64,000 nt of DNA from Spirochaetaceae bacterium bin103 (GCA_002238925.1 MPNH01000014.1:1-64000); one strand, 5' to 3'; positions 1-9,114 are shown, counted from the first letter of the stretch. A program made the numbers and translations. The notes: generated by a model from the letters alone, not told the origin.

Positions 1-316
1 TGCGGAGCCTTTGGCTCCATGACTTCGCCCAGCCGCCGTGCGCGCGTGGCTTCACGAGCAGGCTCAGACCGTGCCCACCGTGGCCGTCGCCGAAGCGCCC
101 GGGTCGGTTGACGGTGCGGACGAAGGATGCGCTGAGCCGCTTCGGTCGAGTCTGTGTCACGGTCGCGGTGTGGGGCTACGAGGCGCGAGAGTGGTTATCA
201 CTATCGTTAGCACCATATTGGATAGAATAGGCAGGATGGGATGAATACGTCAACCGTTTAGTACGTACCAATAAACTGTTAATAGTTGAGCAATTAACAA
301 CACATCGTGGGACGGT
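1..316. other. No recognisable gene; AT-richer leader before HNH remnant
   Basis: I see no supported gene here. The stretch from about 190 to 316 is clearly poorer in GC than the rest of the window. It leads straight into the truncated HNH endonuclease remnant, so it may contain a deletion border. Confidence 0.4.
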
Positions 317-554
317 TTGAAACGCCAATGTTTTAGCCTGTTCGACTACGCGGTGCGGGAACTGCGCTTCAGCGACGCCGCCGCGCAGCGGCGCATCCAG
401 GCGATGCGGCTGTGCCGGCGCCATGGGTGCGTGCGGGCCAGCCTGCAGTGCGGCGAGTTGAGTATGACGTCGGCCGGTCAGTTGGAGACCACCTTTGCCG
501 GTGCCGAGCGGGCCGAGCGCCAGAGCACAGGGCATCGGAATGTCGGTCAGGGTC

Positions 555-686
555 GCGGACACCAATCGGAGCCAGGGTTTACGCCGCCCGCCGCCGAGTG
601 CTCCGGTGATGTGAGGGAGCGCGGGCACCGATCGGCGCCCGGAGGTGCACCGCCGGCCGGCGAGTGCTCCGGTGATGTGACGGCAG
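555..686 (+). repeat. 66-bp imperfect tandem repeat, two copies
   Basis: Copies run 555-620 and 621-686. Each ends in the conserved segment GAGTGCTCCGGTGATGTGA. The period is 66 bp, or 22 codons, and the repeat falls in the N-terminal frame of the HNH remnant, giving a repeated peptide with core ECSGDV. Confidence 0.8.
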
Positions 687-1488
687 GGGACCCGCCCGCG
701 GTGCCGGGTGGGGGCGCGTCCGGGGGGGGGGTCCTCGGGTGGGGCGAGGGCGGGAACCGCGCCGGGGGTGCGGGGGGGGAGCCGCTCTGGGGCACAGACC
801 CCCGGCGCCGGGCAGGCCGGCGCGTTGCTGCCGCGGCTGGAGTTGAACGGAAACGCGCCGCCGTTTCCGGCACCCTCCTGCGCTCCCGTTACTGCTCCCG
901 GTGCCGGTGCCGCCGCGCCGTCATCGGACGAAGGCCCTGCTGCACAACTTCTGCCGCCGACGGATTTCTCGGTGTCGACGCCCGAGCCCGAGCCGGTCAT
1001 GGCTCTAACGGAGTCGCGGCACGCCGTTTCGCGCGCGCCGGAACCACCACGGGGCGATCCGTTTGCGGAGCTGTCGCCCGGCACGGTGTCGGCGGCCCCG
1101 CTGCTGCACCCGCAGCGCCAGCGCGAACTGATCGAGCAGGCCGCCGGCATGAGCACCCGCCAGGTCGCCAGCCTGCTCGCCGCCGCCGCTCCCGAGGTGC
1201 TGCCACCTCGCGACACACTGCGCGCCGTGGCGCCCGACCGCTACACGTTGAAGGTGAGCATCGACCAGGAGTGCGAACAGGGGCTGCGCCTGTTGAAGGA
1301 TCTCATGTCGCATGTCGACCCGCGCATGTCGTGGGGCGACCTGGTGGCGCGCGTGGTGCGCGATGCGGTGGCGCGGCACGACCCGCGCGGCGGCGGGCGC
1401 GGGCAGCGCCGGAAGGGTGCAGACAGCGCAGGTGCATCACCGCGGCCGACGTCGAAGGAGACACGTGCAGCCGGCGCCGCGGGCGGGC

Positions 1489-1632
1489 CGGCTCAGCGCG
1501 TAGGCGAATCCACGGGGCGGGAACCGAATCGGACCGGTGCCGACGGGGCAGCCGCCGGATCGGCTCAGCGCGTAGACGAATCCTCGGGGCGGGGGCAGAA
1601 CCGGACACGTGCCGACATGGCGCCGGTGGCCG
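1489..1632 (+). repeat. 72-bp imperfect tandem repeat, two copies
   Basis: Copies run 1489-1560 and 1561-1632 and share the start CGGCTCAGCGCGTAG. The period is 72 bp, or 24 codons, and in the HNH middle frame it encodes AQRV-ES-GR-NRT-AD peptides. Further degenerate Ala/Gly repeats follow to about 2100. Confidence 0.75.
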
Positions 1633-2391
1633 CGGCTCGGCGCCGAGGCGGCGCTACTCCGCCGCCGCCGGGCGACACCGCCGCTACGGAAAAGCAGACC
1701 CCGATCGGGGTGCTGGCCAGCGCTGCTCCACCGAGTCAGTCAGCGCCCGCCGCGCTCCTGGATGGCGCCCGTGAAGGTGGCGTTCCATTGGGCGCGTCCG
1801 CCGCTACTTCGGCGCCGCAGTTCGCGTCCGGCGCCTTGCTGGATGGCTCCGATGCGGGCGCTGGTGTACCGGGCTCGCCGGTCGCCACTGCGGCGCCGGA
1901 GCGGGCGATTGGGGTGTGCCCTGACGGCGGACCGAGCGGCGCGTCGGCCGGAGCAGCGGACGGCGCGTCGGCGGGTGGCTTCTCTGCGCGGGCAGGCGTA
2001 CGGGGCTCGCCGGTCGTCACTTCGGCGCCGAAGTCGGTGCTCGGCGGGGTCCCCGGCGGCGGGCCGCCCCGCCCATCCGCCCGAGCCGGCGCGCCCTGGC
2101 GCCCCGAGTCGGGCCCCCGGGGGGCCCCCGGGGGCCGCCCCCCCCGACGCATCAGCCGGAGCAGCGGCGCACACGAGCCGCGAACCTGTTCACAGCCGCC
2201 GCGAATCGCCGCGGCGGCGCCACATTCCCGCGGCGGATAGCGACAAGCACAAGCCGACCTGGCGCGACCGAGGCAGCTCCGTGTGGGTGCTGGACAAGGC
2301 GACGTGGAGCGCGGAGGAAATGGTGCGAACGTACTCCACGAACCGGGTCAAGTCGCACGTTTACGCGCTCATCATGCGCAGCGTCTCAGAC

Positions 2392-2553
2392 TCACCGCCC
2401 CTGTCCGAGGATTTCTCCGCGGTCGATCCCTTTGTGGGCTGCTACTGCTCGCAGCATCGAGTTGAGGGTTCCGATGCGAATTGCGGGATGGTCAGGGACC
2501 ACGACCCGGTGTCGCGCCCGCTCAGACCCGCTCAGATCGCGCGGCAGCTTCAT
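2392..2553 (-). pseudogene. HicA-like toxin with central deletion
   Basis: A 53-codon frame starts with ATG at 2553 inside the stop of the hicB-like gene (ATGA overlap), the normal hicBA layout. It begins MKLPRDLSG and ends with PDHPAIRIGTLNSMLRAVAA then HKGIDR, which are the N-terminal and C-terminal parts of the YcfA/HicA mRNA-interferase fold. The middle of the family, which carries the Gly-Ser-His catalytic motif and the first beta strand, is missing: SG is joined directly to SERARHRVVV. Relatives with these ends are usually 70-80 residues. The catalytic His is therefore absent and the product should not be a toxin. The frame stays open across the joint. Confidence 0.7.
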
Positions 2554-2777
2554 GCCAGCGCGAGCAGTTCATCGCGCACCAGATGCAAACGCACCGACTC
2601 GGGGAGCGGGCTGTCAAAGCAGTACGCTTCCAAGGCTTCCCTTACGTTGTACCTCAATTCCGACCATGACGCGCCTTGCGTGAATATGTCATGGCCGAGG
2701 CACTCCGCCGTGTACCCGCCGTCGGCCTCCTGCGTAACATCGAACACCAGTTCCCGTGGAGACTGCTCCTGCATCAC
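2550..2777 (-). CDS. HicB-like antitoxin (UPF0150 family)
   Basis: A 75-residue protein containing RELVFDVTQEADGGYTAECL and FTQG, then a helix with NVREALEAYCFD, typical of the small HicB-type antitoxin that lacks a separate DNA-binding tail. In intact modules it binds and blocks the HicA RNase. It overlaps the 3'-flanking HicA-like remnant by 4 bp. GTG at 2777 or ATG at 2774 may be the start. It appears complete, so here it is an antitoxin without a working partner. Confidence 0.75.
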   Translation of the reverse strand: MMQEQSPRELVFDVTQEADGGYTAECLGHDIFTQGASWSELRYNVREALEAYCFDSPLPESVRLHLVRDELLALA

Positions 2778-2861
2778 ATTCGATACTATGCAAATGTGCC
2801 CGAGGCGTCCATTGCGCTGCAGAGGGTCGGAAGTAGAACAGGGGCGTCGCCACCCGTTTGC

Positions 2862-4994
2862 TTACGGTTCGGCGAGCGCGCGGGCGTCGGAGAGCATGCG
2901 CTGGGCTTCCACCAGGCGGCGGTAGATGCCGCCCGCGGCCATCAGTTCGCGGTGGGTGCCGGATTCGGCGACGCGGCCCTGCTCCAGCACGATGAGCCGG
3001 TCGGCGCGGCGCAGGGTGGCCAGGCGGTGGGCGATGGCGATCGTGGTGCGGCCGCCGATCAGGTTGATCAGCGCCCGGTGCACCAACTCCTCGGTCTCGA
3101 TGTCGAGCGCCGAGGTGGCCTCGTCGAGCACCAGGATACGCGGGTCGCGCAGGATGGCGCGGGCGATGGCGACGCGTTGGCGCTGCCCTATCGACAGCCG
3201 GCTGCCGCGCTGGGCGAGCAGGGTGTCGTAGCCGTCCGGCAACTCCATGATGAACTCGTGCGCGTTGGCGGTAGCGGCAGCTTCGATCACCGCCTCCGTG
3301 GCGGCGTCGGGCCGACCGTAGCGAATGTTGTCGAGCACCGAGCCGGCGAACAGGAACGGGTCCTGCAGCACCACGCCCATCTGGCCGCGCAGCGAACTCA
3401 CCTGGATGTCGCGCACGTCCACCCCGTCAATCGACAGCACGCCCTCGTCCACGTCGTACAGCCGCAGCAGCAGATTGACGATGGTGGACTTGCCGGCGCC
3501 GGAATGCCCTACCAGCCCCACCATTTCACCCGGTTCGATGGCCAGCGACAGCTCTCGCACGGCGGGCGTGTAGCCGTCGTAGCTGAACGTTACCCGGTCC
3601 AGGCGCACGGCGCCCTCGAACCGGAAGCTGCGCGCGCCGGGCGCGTCGCGGATGGCGGGCTCTTGCTCCAGGATCTCCACCAGCCGTTCGGCGCCGCTGA
3701 CCGCCTCCGTCATGTCGCGCAGCAGGCGGCCCATGAATAACAACGGCGCATGCAGCATCGCCGCGTAGATGGCGAACTGCACCAGCTCGCCTACCGGCAT
3801 GTGGTTACCGAGCACGAACCAGCCGCCGATCAGCAACACCAGCATCTCGCCCGCCTTCAACAGCAGGTCGACGGCGCCCTGGTACACGCGCATGAGGCGG
3901 TAGTTGGAGACGTCAAGTTGCATCAGCCGGCCTGCGCGGCGCCGGTAGCGGGCCACCTCGAAGCGCTCGCGGCCGAACGCCTTGACCACCCGGATGCCGC
4001 TCAGCACGTCCTGCACCACCGACTGCGCGCGCGTCCGCAGCGCCAGGTGCGCACGCAGGTTGGCGCGGCCCATCTTCCAGATCCTGACCGACACCAGCAC
4101 GATCACCGGTGCCGGCGCCAGGATCAGCAGGCCGAGTTGCCAGTCCTGGATCATGACCACGATCACGAGACCGACCAGCAGCACCACCTGGAACACACCC
4201 TGCGCGCCCGAGTCCTGCACGAACACGCGGATATCGCGGGTGTCGTCGCTCACGGCGGTGGTCAGGTCGCCGGCCGTCCGCGAGGTCAGAAACGCGAGCG
4301 GGAGGCTCTGGATCTTGTCGAACACCGCGGCGCGCAGGCTGGCGGCGATGCCGGATCCGAAACGCGCGGTGGCCCGGTTGCGTGCGATGGTGCTGACGCT
4401 GCGCACCGCGTAGCTGGCGCCGATCAGCGCCAGCAGGGCCAGGATCGCGCCGATGTCGAAGCGTCCCGGAACGATGAACCTGTCAATCAGGATACGCGTG
4501 AGTTGCGGCGCCGTCAGAGCGGCCGCGGCACCCACCAGGTACAGCAGCAGCACCAGCGCCACGGTTGTCCGGTACGGTTTGGTCAAGGCAAGGATCCAAG
4601 CCATCACCCGGTGTCCGCTGCCGGAGCGCTCGGGGTGGGGTAGCGGCGCGGCGCCAACCGGACGGTAACCTTCGCCGCGCCGCTGCAGGAAGCTGCCGAG
4701 CGCGCCCGCTGCCTCCCGGTAGTGGCGAGCCAGCCGTGCGCTGTACTGCACCACCACGAGGGGGCCGCGGTCGGTGCGAGCGATCACCCGACCGCCGTAG
4801 GTGAGCGCGTCTACCTCGATGGCGGTGACCCGGTCGAGCGCGGTCACGTCGGCGCGGTCGCCGGCGACGGCGACCAGCGCCTCGTCGGTGACCAACAGCG
4901 TCCCTTGCGTGAGCCGGCCGGCGGCGTCGATGTCGAACGGCAACTCGAAGCGCACCGGGCCGGTGACTCCGGCGGCACGCAGGACGGCGTTCAA
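2862..4994 (-). CDS. ABC exporter, fused permease/ATPase with N-terminal accessory domain
   Basis: About 710 residues. The first 130 residues form a beta-rich soluble domain (LPFDIDAAGRLTQGTLLVTD onward) seen also in the ABC gene two places upstream. Six membrane helices follow, from about VALVLLLYLVGAAAALTAP. The ATPase has Walker A GHSGAGKST, Q-loop LQDPFLF, a signature altered to LSIGQRQR, Walker B LVLDEATSALD and H-loop AHRLAT. The frame stays open further upstream, but the best start is TTG at 4994, which overlaps the stop of the DUF1854 gene and follows GAGGAG. DUF1854 next to such ABC genes is known from loci called cyanophycin-metabolism associated; no cyanophycin synthetase is in this window, so the substrate is unknown. 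Confidence 0.8.
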   Translation of the reverse strand: MNAVLRAAGVTGPVRFELPFDIDAAGRLTQGTLLVTDEALVAVAGDRADVTALDRVTAIEVDALTYGGRVIARTDRGPLVVVQYSARLARHYREAAGALGSFLQRRGEGYRPVGAAPLPHPERSGSGHRVMAWILALTKPYRTTVALVLLLYLVGAAAALTAPQLTRILIDRFIVPGRFDIGAILALLALIGASYAVRSVSTIARNRATARFGSGIAASLRAAVFDKIQSLPLAFLTSRTAGDLTTAVSDDTRDIRVFVQDSGAQGVFQVVLLVGLVIVVMIQDWQLGLLILAPAPVIVLVSVRIWKMGRANLRAHLALRTRAQSVVQDVLSGIRVVKAFGRERFEVARYRRRAGRLMQLDVSNYRLMRVYQGAVDLLLKAGEMLVLLIGGWFVLGNHMPVGELVQFAIYAAMLHAPLLFMGRLLRDMTEAVSGAERLVEILEQEPAIRDAPGARSFRFEGAVRLDRVTFSYDGYTPAVRELSLAIEPGEMVGLVGHSGAGKSTIVNLLLRLYDVDEGVLSIDGVDVRDIQVSSLRGQMGVVLQDPFLFAGSVLDNIRYGRPDAATEAVIEAAATANAHEFIMELPDGYDTLLAQRGSRLSIGQRQRVAIARAILRDPRILVLDEATSALDIETEELVHRALINLIGGRTTIAIAHRLATLRRADRLIVLEQGRVAESGTHRELMAAGGIYRRLVEAQRMLSDARALAEP

Positions 4995-5473
4995 ATCTGC
5001 TCCTCGATCCGCTTCAGGATCTGGCGCGGCAGCCGCTCCCGATGCTCCAACCGGTAGCGATTGCCGTCGGCGTCGATGATCAGCAGCGCACCATCGGCAA
5101 TTTCGCGAATCTGCGTATGATCGCTGTGCACCCGGAACCGGCACGGCCCCGCGCTGGTCGCGACGCTCCAGTGCGACTCGCCAAACTTCTCCACCAACGA
5201 CTCGACGGCCAGGATCCGGGGCGCGAAGTAGCGCCGCTCCAGCTCCTCGGTGAGCAGCCGCCGCTGTTCCTCGGGAAGCTGCTCCGGGCGGCGGATGATG
5301 CCGACCTCGGCGCCGCCGTGGACGCGCAGCGAGACCCAGCGTTCGCCGTCGCTGAGTGGAAACACCCGGTAGGCGTCGACGTATTCGTAGTGCTCCTCGC
5401 CGTCGACGTCGAGGCTGAGCACTCCACCGGCGGTGCGGGCGATCTTCAGTTGGTCAGGTTCGAGAAACCGCAT
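4991..5473 (-). CDS. DUF1854 domain protein
   Basis: A 160-residue acidic soluble protein with the DUF1854 layout: MRFLEPDQLKIAR at the start, then a repeat of short beta strands (GGAEVGIIRRPEQLP, RYRLEHRERLP). It has a good ribosome site, AGGAGG, just before ATG 5473. It lies between two ABC exporter genes, 10 bp after the first and overlapping the second, so the three proteins are probably made together. The function of DUF1854 is not established; known members sit beside the same type of ABC transporter, suggesting an accessory role in that exporter. Confidence 0.8.
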   Translation of the reverse strand: MRFLEPDQLKIARTAGGVLSLDVDGEEHYEYVDAYRVFPLSDGERWVSLRVHGGAEVGIIRRPEQLPEEQRRLLTEELERRYFAPRILAVESLVEKFGESHWSVATSAGPCRFRVHSDHTQIREIADGALLIIDADGNRYRLEHRERLPRQILKRIEEQI

Positions 5474-5483
5474 CGAGGACCTC

Positions 5484-7610
5484 CTACTCTCCGATCGCGA
5501 TGGCGTGCAGGGCGCGGAGCTGGGTCTGCACCAGCCGGTGGTAGACGCCGCGGGCGGCCATCAGGTCATCGTGGCTGCCCCATTCCACGATGCGCCCGTG
5601 ATCGATCACGTACAGCCGGTCGGCTTGCCGCAACGTGGACAACCGGTGCGCGATGGCTATCGTCGTCCTTCCGCTGACCAGGCGTGCTAGCGCCTGTTGA
5701 ATGTGCAGCTCGGTTTCCGTGTCCACCGACGAGGTGGCCTCGTCGAGGATCAGCACCGGCGGATCCAGCAGCACGGCGCGGGCAATCGCCAGCCGTTGCT
5801 GCTCACCGCCCGACAGGCCGTGCCCGCCCTGTCCGATGATCGTGTCGTAGCCTTCCGGCAGCCGCACGATGAAGTCGTGGGCATGCGCGGCCTCGGCGGC
5901 GGCGATCACGGCCGTGGCGGTCGCATCCGGCACCGCGTAGCGGATGTTGTCGGCCACCGAACCGGCGAACAGGTAGGGGTCCTGCAGCACGATCCCGATC
6001 TGGCGCCGCAGATCCCCGGTCGCGATCCGGCGCACGTCGATGCCGTCGAGCAGCACCGCACCTTCGTCGACGTCGTACAACCGGGTGACCAGGTTGACGA
6101 TGGTCGACTTGCCGGCGCCGGTGTGCCCCACCAAGCCGATCATCTCGCCGGCGGCGGCGTGCAGATCGACGGCGTGCAGCACCGGCTTGTTGGGCTCGTA
6201 GCTGAAGGTGACGCGTTGCAGGCGCAGGTCTCCGCGCAGCTTGCGCGGGCCGGCGTCCCGCGGTTCCACCACCGTAGGCCGCGCGGCGAGGATGCGGCTC
6301 ATGCGGTGCATCCCGCTGGTGGCATAGATCCAGTCGCCGATCGCGGCGCCCGCGTTACCGAGTTGCTCCCACATCAGGGTGAGGTATCCCACGAAGCTCA
6401 TCAGCACGCCGAACGGTACCGAACCGCCGATTACCCACCACGCCCCCGCCGCCCACACCAGGAGCAGGCCGACCTCCAGCAGCAGTTCGCCGAGGGGAAA
6501 CACCGTGCCGGTCAGGGCTACGCGCTGGTACTCCTCGCTCGCCGCCCACTCGTTGGTGCGCCGAAACCGCTCCCGCTCCTGCGGTTCGCCCCCGAATGCG
6601 CGCACCACGCGGGCACCCATGAACGAATCGTCCGCCGCCGCCCCCACGGCCCACTCGGCGCGGTAGCCGCGGCTGACCCCGGGGCCGAGGGCGGGCTCGA
6701 CCCGGTGCACGATCCACACGTACAGCGGCAGGGCGGCGACCGCCAGCCCGGCCAGGCGCAGGTCGAGCAGCGCCATCACCGTCAGGCTGCCCACCATCAT
6801 GACCGCTTGCACGAAGCCATTCGGCGCGATGGTACCGAGCAGCGAGCCCACTCCGTTCATGTCGCTGTTCATGCGCGTGAGCAGCGAGCCGGTGAGGTTG
6901 TTGGAAAAGAAGCCGAGCGACAGGCGGTGGACCCCGGCGAACACGGCCGAGCGCAGGTTCAGGCCGATGCGATGATGGTACAGGCCCCAGATCCAGCCCC
7001 ACACGACACGGAACACCAACTCGGCGAGCCGCACCAGGGCGATCATCGCCACCAGCAGTACCACCTGGCCGAACAGTGTGTCGGCTGGCGTGAGAACGCG
7101 GTCGAAGAACACGGTCCCGGCGAGATATGGTGCCGCAACGTTGGCCCCGGTGTGCAGCAAGAGCGCCGCCACCACCAACGCCAGCTTCGCCGGCTGCCTC
7201 GGCGCGAACCGCATCGTACGCCTGAATACCGCCCACCGCGTAAAGGCGTGCCCCGTATCTCCGGTGCCTTGCTCCGCGCGTTGCGCGGGTGCCTCCGCCG
7301 TCGCCGCGCCGTCGCCGCGCAGTCGCGCATTGCCCGGACGAACGCGGCGGCCGCCGGTATCCGCCCGTTGGTGAAGCGCACCAGCTCGCACGGCGCACCG
7401 TCCACCCGCGCATACAGCGCGCCGCTCGACACGTAGGACTCCACATCGAAGCCGGCCGCGCGGCAAGGTGACCCGCGTGCGCCTCGCACCGTCCAGGACG
7501 CGCACCTCGTCCGCGCTCGCCTCCACCGTCTCGCACGCGTAGCGGCCGTCCAGGTCCAGATCCGCTTCGAAACGCACCGCTGCCGCGTCCTGCCGAGTGA
7601 CCCCTCGCAT
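5484..7610 (-). CDS. ABC exporter, fused permease/ATPase, frame-disturbed N-terminus
   Basis: From about 7250 down to 5484 the protein is a normal type IV ABC exporter: membrane helices, then Walker A GHTGAGKST, Q-loop LQDPYLF, signature LSGGEQQR, Walker B ILDEATSSVD and H-loop AHRLST. The start is placed at ATG 7610 (MRGVTRQDAA), since the open frame upstream of it has no protein-like character. The N-terminal accessory domain is split. It starts in frame, moves to another frame near 7455-7465 (continuing as GFDVESYVSSGALYARVDG) and returns at 7297-7318, where an exact 11-bp tandem duplication lies. Corrected, it resembles the N-terminal domain of the partner exporter. The two ABC genes may form a heterodimer. 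The frame problems may be real mutations or sequence errors. Confidence 0.7.
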   Translation of the reverse strand: MRGVTRQDAAAVRFEADLDLDGRYACETVEASADEVRVLDGARRTRVTLPRGRLRCGVLRVERRAVCAGGRCAVRAGALHQRADTGGRRVRPGNARLRGDGAATAEAPAQRAEQGTGDTGHAFTRWAVFRRTMRFAPRQPAKLALVVAALLLHTGANVAAPYLAGTVFFDRVLTPADTLFGQVVLLVAMIALVRLAELVFRVVWGWIWGLYHHRIGLNLRSAVFAGVHRLSLGFFSNNLTGSLLTRMNSDMNGVGSLLGTIAPNGFVQAVMMVGSLTVMALLDLRLAGLAVAALPLYVWIVHRVEPALGPGVSRGYRAEWAVGAAADDSFMGARVVRAFGGEPQERERFRRTNEWAASEEYQRVALTGTVFPLGELLLEVGLLLVWAAGAWWVIGGSVPFGVLMSFVGYLTLMWEQLGNAGAAIGDWIYATSGMHRMSRILAARPTVVEPRDAGPRKLRGDLRLQRVTFSYEPNKPVLHAVDLHAAAGEMIGLVGHTGAGKSTIVNLVTRLYDVDEGAVLLDGIDVRRIATGDLRRQIGIVLQDPYLFAGSVADNIRYAVPDATATAVIAAAEAAHAHDFIVRLPEGYDTIIGQGGHGLSGGEQQRLAIARAVLLDPPVLILDEATSSVDTETELHIQQALARLVSGRTTIAIAHRLSTLRQADRLYVIDHGRIVEWGSHDDLMAARGVYHRLVQTQLRALHAIAIGE
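7297..7318. repeat. Exact 11-bp tandem duplication causing frameshift
   Basis: GCCGTCGCCGC occurs twice back to back at 7297-7307 and 7308-7318. Removing one copy restores the reading frame of the ABC gene on the minus strand from MRDCAATA into EAPAQRAE. Confidence 0.85.
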
Positions 7611-7703
7611 GCGCCAATATAGCCACAAGCTCGAATCTAATCTGACCTCACCTGGCGCTACTTGGGCCACCACTTGCCGCTGGCGGGGCCGTCTCCTTGA
7701 GAT

Positions 7704-7806
7704 CTGGTGCGCCGCAGAGGGGCGAGCCGGCCGTCCGCGGTGATCGGCCCGCCGTCGAGGACCAAGATGCGTGGCAGATCGACGATCGTGCTGACGCAAT
7801 GCGCGA
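7704..7806 (-). pseudogene. Remnant A of an ABC ATPase 3' end
   Basis: On the minus strand this short segment encodes AHCVSTIVDLPRILVLDGG followed by ITADGRLA, which is the H-loop and tail of the ATPase of the intact ABC gene ending at 11493 (there AHRISTIVDLPRILVLDGG). No Walker motifs precede it and the frame is broken on both sides. It is a detached fragment, not a gene. Confidence 0.75.
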
Positions 7807-8073
7807 GCTCGTGATAGCGTCCGGGAACATGAACCTCGCCAGTCGTTCGGTTTCCAGGTGATCGCGTTGGATCCGGAGCGATCATCGTCCCCGCCCTGTT
7901 CGGCTTCGGGCTGCTGGCCGGCATGGAGACCCACCTCACCTGGGGCTTGGCGCCCGGTGCTGGCCCTGGCGGTGCTGACCATGGCCGGCCTGACGTTGTT
8001 GGTGGTGAGCTTCGCGCCGTCGCTGGGCACCTGGCGGCTGCCCTGGCGCGAGGATTGAAAGCCGCCCGTCTGC
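7807..8073 (+). other. Short hydrophobic gene-end remnant upstream of S66 peptidase
   Basis: Between about 7885 and 8058 two overlapping plus-strand frames give IVPALFGFGLLAG and, after a frame change, VLALAVLTMAGLTLLVV then PSLGTWRLPWRED with a stop. This looks like the end of a membrane protein, possibly a permease, but I cannot name it. Nothing else is supported here. Confidence 0.3.
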
Positions 8074-9114
8074 ATGATCAAACCGAAGCGACTGATACGG
8101 GGTGGTTGCGTAGCGGCCGTCTCTCTGTCCTGGGGCGGGCCGGGAGCGGTTCCGCATCGCTACGCCGCCGGCAAGCGGCAGTTCGAGGAGGAGTTCCGGG
8201 TCGCCGTGACCGAGACCGAGCACGCCCTGCGCGATCTCGACTGGCTGGCGCGCAACCCGCGGGCACGCGCGGATGACCTGATGGCGGCGTTCGCCGACCC
8301 GCGCGTGGACGGCATCATCTCCACCATTGGCGGAGACGATTCGATCCGGCTCCTGCCGTACCTCGACACGAACGTGATACGGAGCAATCCCAAGGTGTTC
8401 ATGGGCTACTCGGACACCACGGTGACGCACTGCGTGTGCCGCGCGGCCGGGCTGGTGTCCTTCTACGGGCCCTCGTTCATGGCGGGGTTCGGCGAGAACG
8501 GGGGCATGTTTCCCTACATGGTGGACTCCGTGCGCCGGACGCTGTTCGACTGCGAGCCGATCGGCGCACTGGCTCCGAATGACAGCGGCTGGACGGTTGA
8601 GCACACGGATTGGGCGGATCCCTCGACGCAGCCGGTCGCACGCAAGCTCAATCCGTGCACCGGCTGGGTCTTCCACCAGCGGGAGGGCGTTGTGGAGGGC
8701 GCGCTGTTCGGCGGCTGCGTCGAGGTACTGGACTGGCTGCGGGGTACCCCGGTGTTCCCCGCGGCGGACTCGCTACACGGCTCCATTCTGTTTCTGGAGA
8801 CGTCGGAAGAGGCAGCGTCGCCGGAGCTGCTGGCGCGGTTCATCCGTTCACTGGCGGCCATGGGCTGCCTGCAGCCGCTCGCCGGCATTCTGCTCGGGCG
8901 TCCGGGTGGGCAGATCGATCCGGCGCAGTTCCCGGCTTACGCGGACACGCTGTGCCGCACGGTGCGGGAAGAGTACGGAATGCGTGACCTGCCGATCGTC
9001 AGCAACATCGACTGCGGCCACACCGACCCGATGATGGTGCTGCCACTGGGCGTCCGCCTCCGCATCGACTCTAACCGTCGCAAGCTCTCGATCCCCGAGT
9101 CCGCGGTGGTCTGA
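8074..9114 (+). CDS. S66 family LD-carboxypeptidase / MccF-like protein
   Basis: A 346-residue cytosolic serine peptidase of the S66 family. The nucleophile Ser is in MGYSDTT (about residue 113), the family glutamate in VVEGALFGGC, and the catalytic His in NIDCGHTDPM near the C-terminus. STIGGDDS is the glycine-rich oxyanion segment. Members either trim tetrapeptides during murein recycling (LdcA) or cleave microcin C-type aminoacyl nucleotides (MccF). The long MccF-like insertion and the MGYSDTT context favour the second group, but the sequence does not settle it. It stands alone on the plus strand between minus-strand ABC and toxin-type genes, in a block with decayed fragments on both sides. 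Confidence 0.85.
   Translation: MIKPKRLIRGGCVAAVSLSWGGPGAVPHRYAAGKRQFEEEFRVAVTETEHALRDLDWLARNPRARADDLMAAFADPRVDGIISTIGGDDSIRLLPYLDTNVIRSNPKVFMGYSDTTVTHCVCRAAGLVSFYGPSFMAGFGENGGMFPYMVDSVRRTLFDCEPIGALAPNDSGWTVEHTDWADPSTQPVARKLNPCTGWVFHQREGVVEGALFGGCVEVLDWLRGTPVFPAADSLHGSILFLETSEEAASPELLARFIRSLAAMGCLQPLAGILLGRPGGQIDPAQFPAYADTLCRTVREEYGMRDLPIVSNIDCGHTDPMMVLPLGVRLRIDSNRRKLSIPESAVV

Larger units (their letters stand above)
317..2238 (+). pseudogene. HNH endonuclease family gene, frameshifted, nuclease domain missing
   Basis: The pieces match the large family of bacterial HNH endonucleases that have an N-terminal helical domain, a disordered linker and a C-terminal HNH nuclease. The N-terminal piece (317 to about 540, containing SLFDYAVRELRFSDAAA and RIQAMRL) is in one frame. 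The middle piece (about 1080-1400, with LHPQRQRELIE, DRYTLKVSID and LLKDLMSHVDP) is in another. At about 2218-2238 a third frame shows RRHIPAA, which in the family is the entry to the HNH core, but the cysteine/histidine-rich core does not follow. Between the pieces lie Ala/Gly/Pro-rich repeats and long G or C runs. The usual first 40 or so residues are also absent. I read this as a dead gene. Family assignment is from recognition of the conserved helical motifs. Confidence 0.6.

Noticed and set aside
555-2100. CRISPR-like array suspicion from regular repeats
   Set aside because: Repeats are contiguous, imperfect and codon-periodic within a coding remnant; there are no spacers or cas genes.
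5697-7436. Long plus-strand open frame (579 codons) opposite the ABC gene
   Set aside because: It is antisense to clear ABC motifs, rich in His, Gln, Arg and Val as expected for the shadow of a GC-rich gene, and has no domain.
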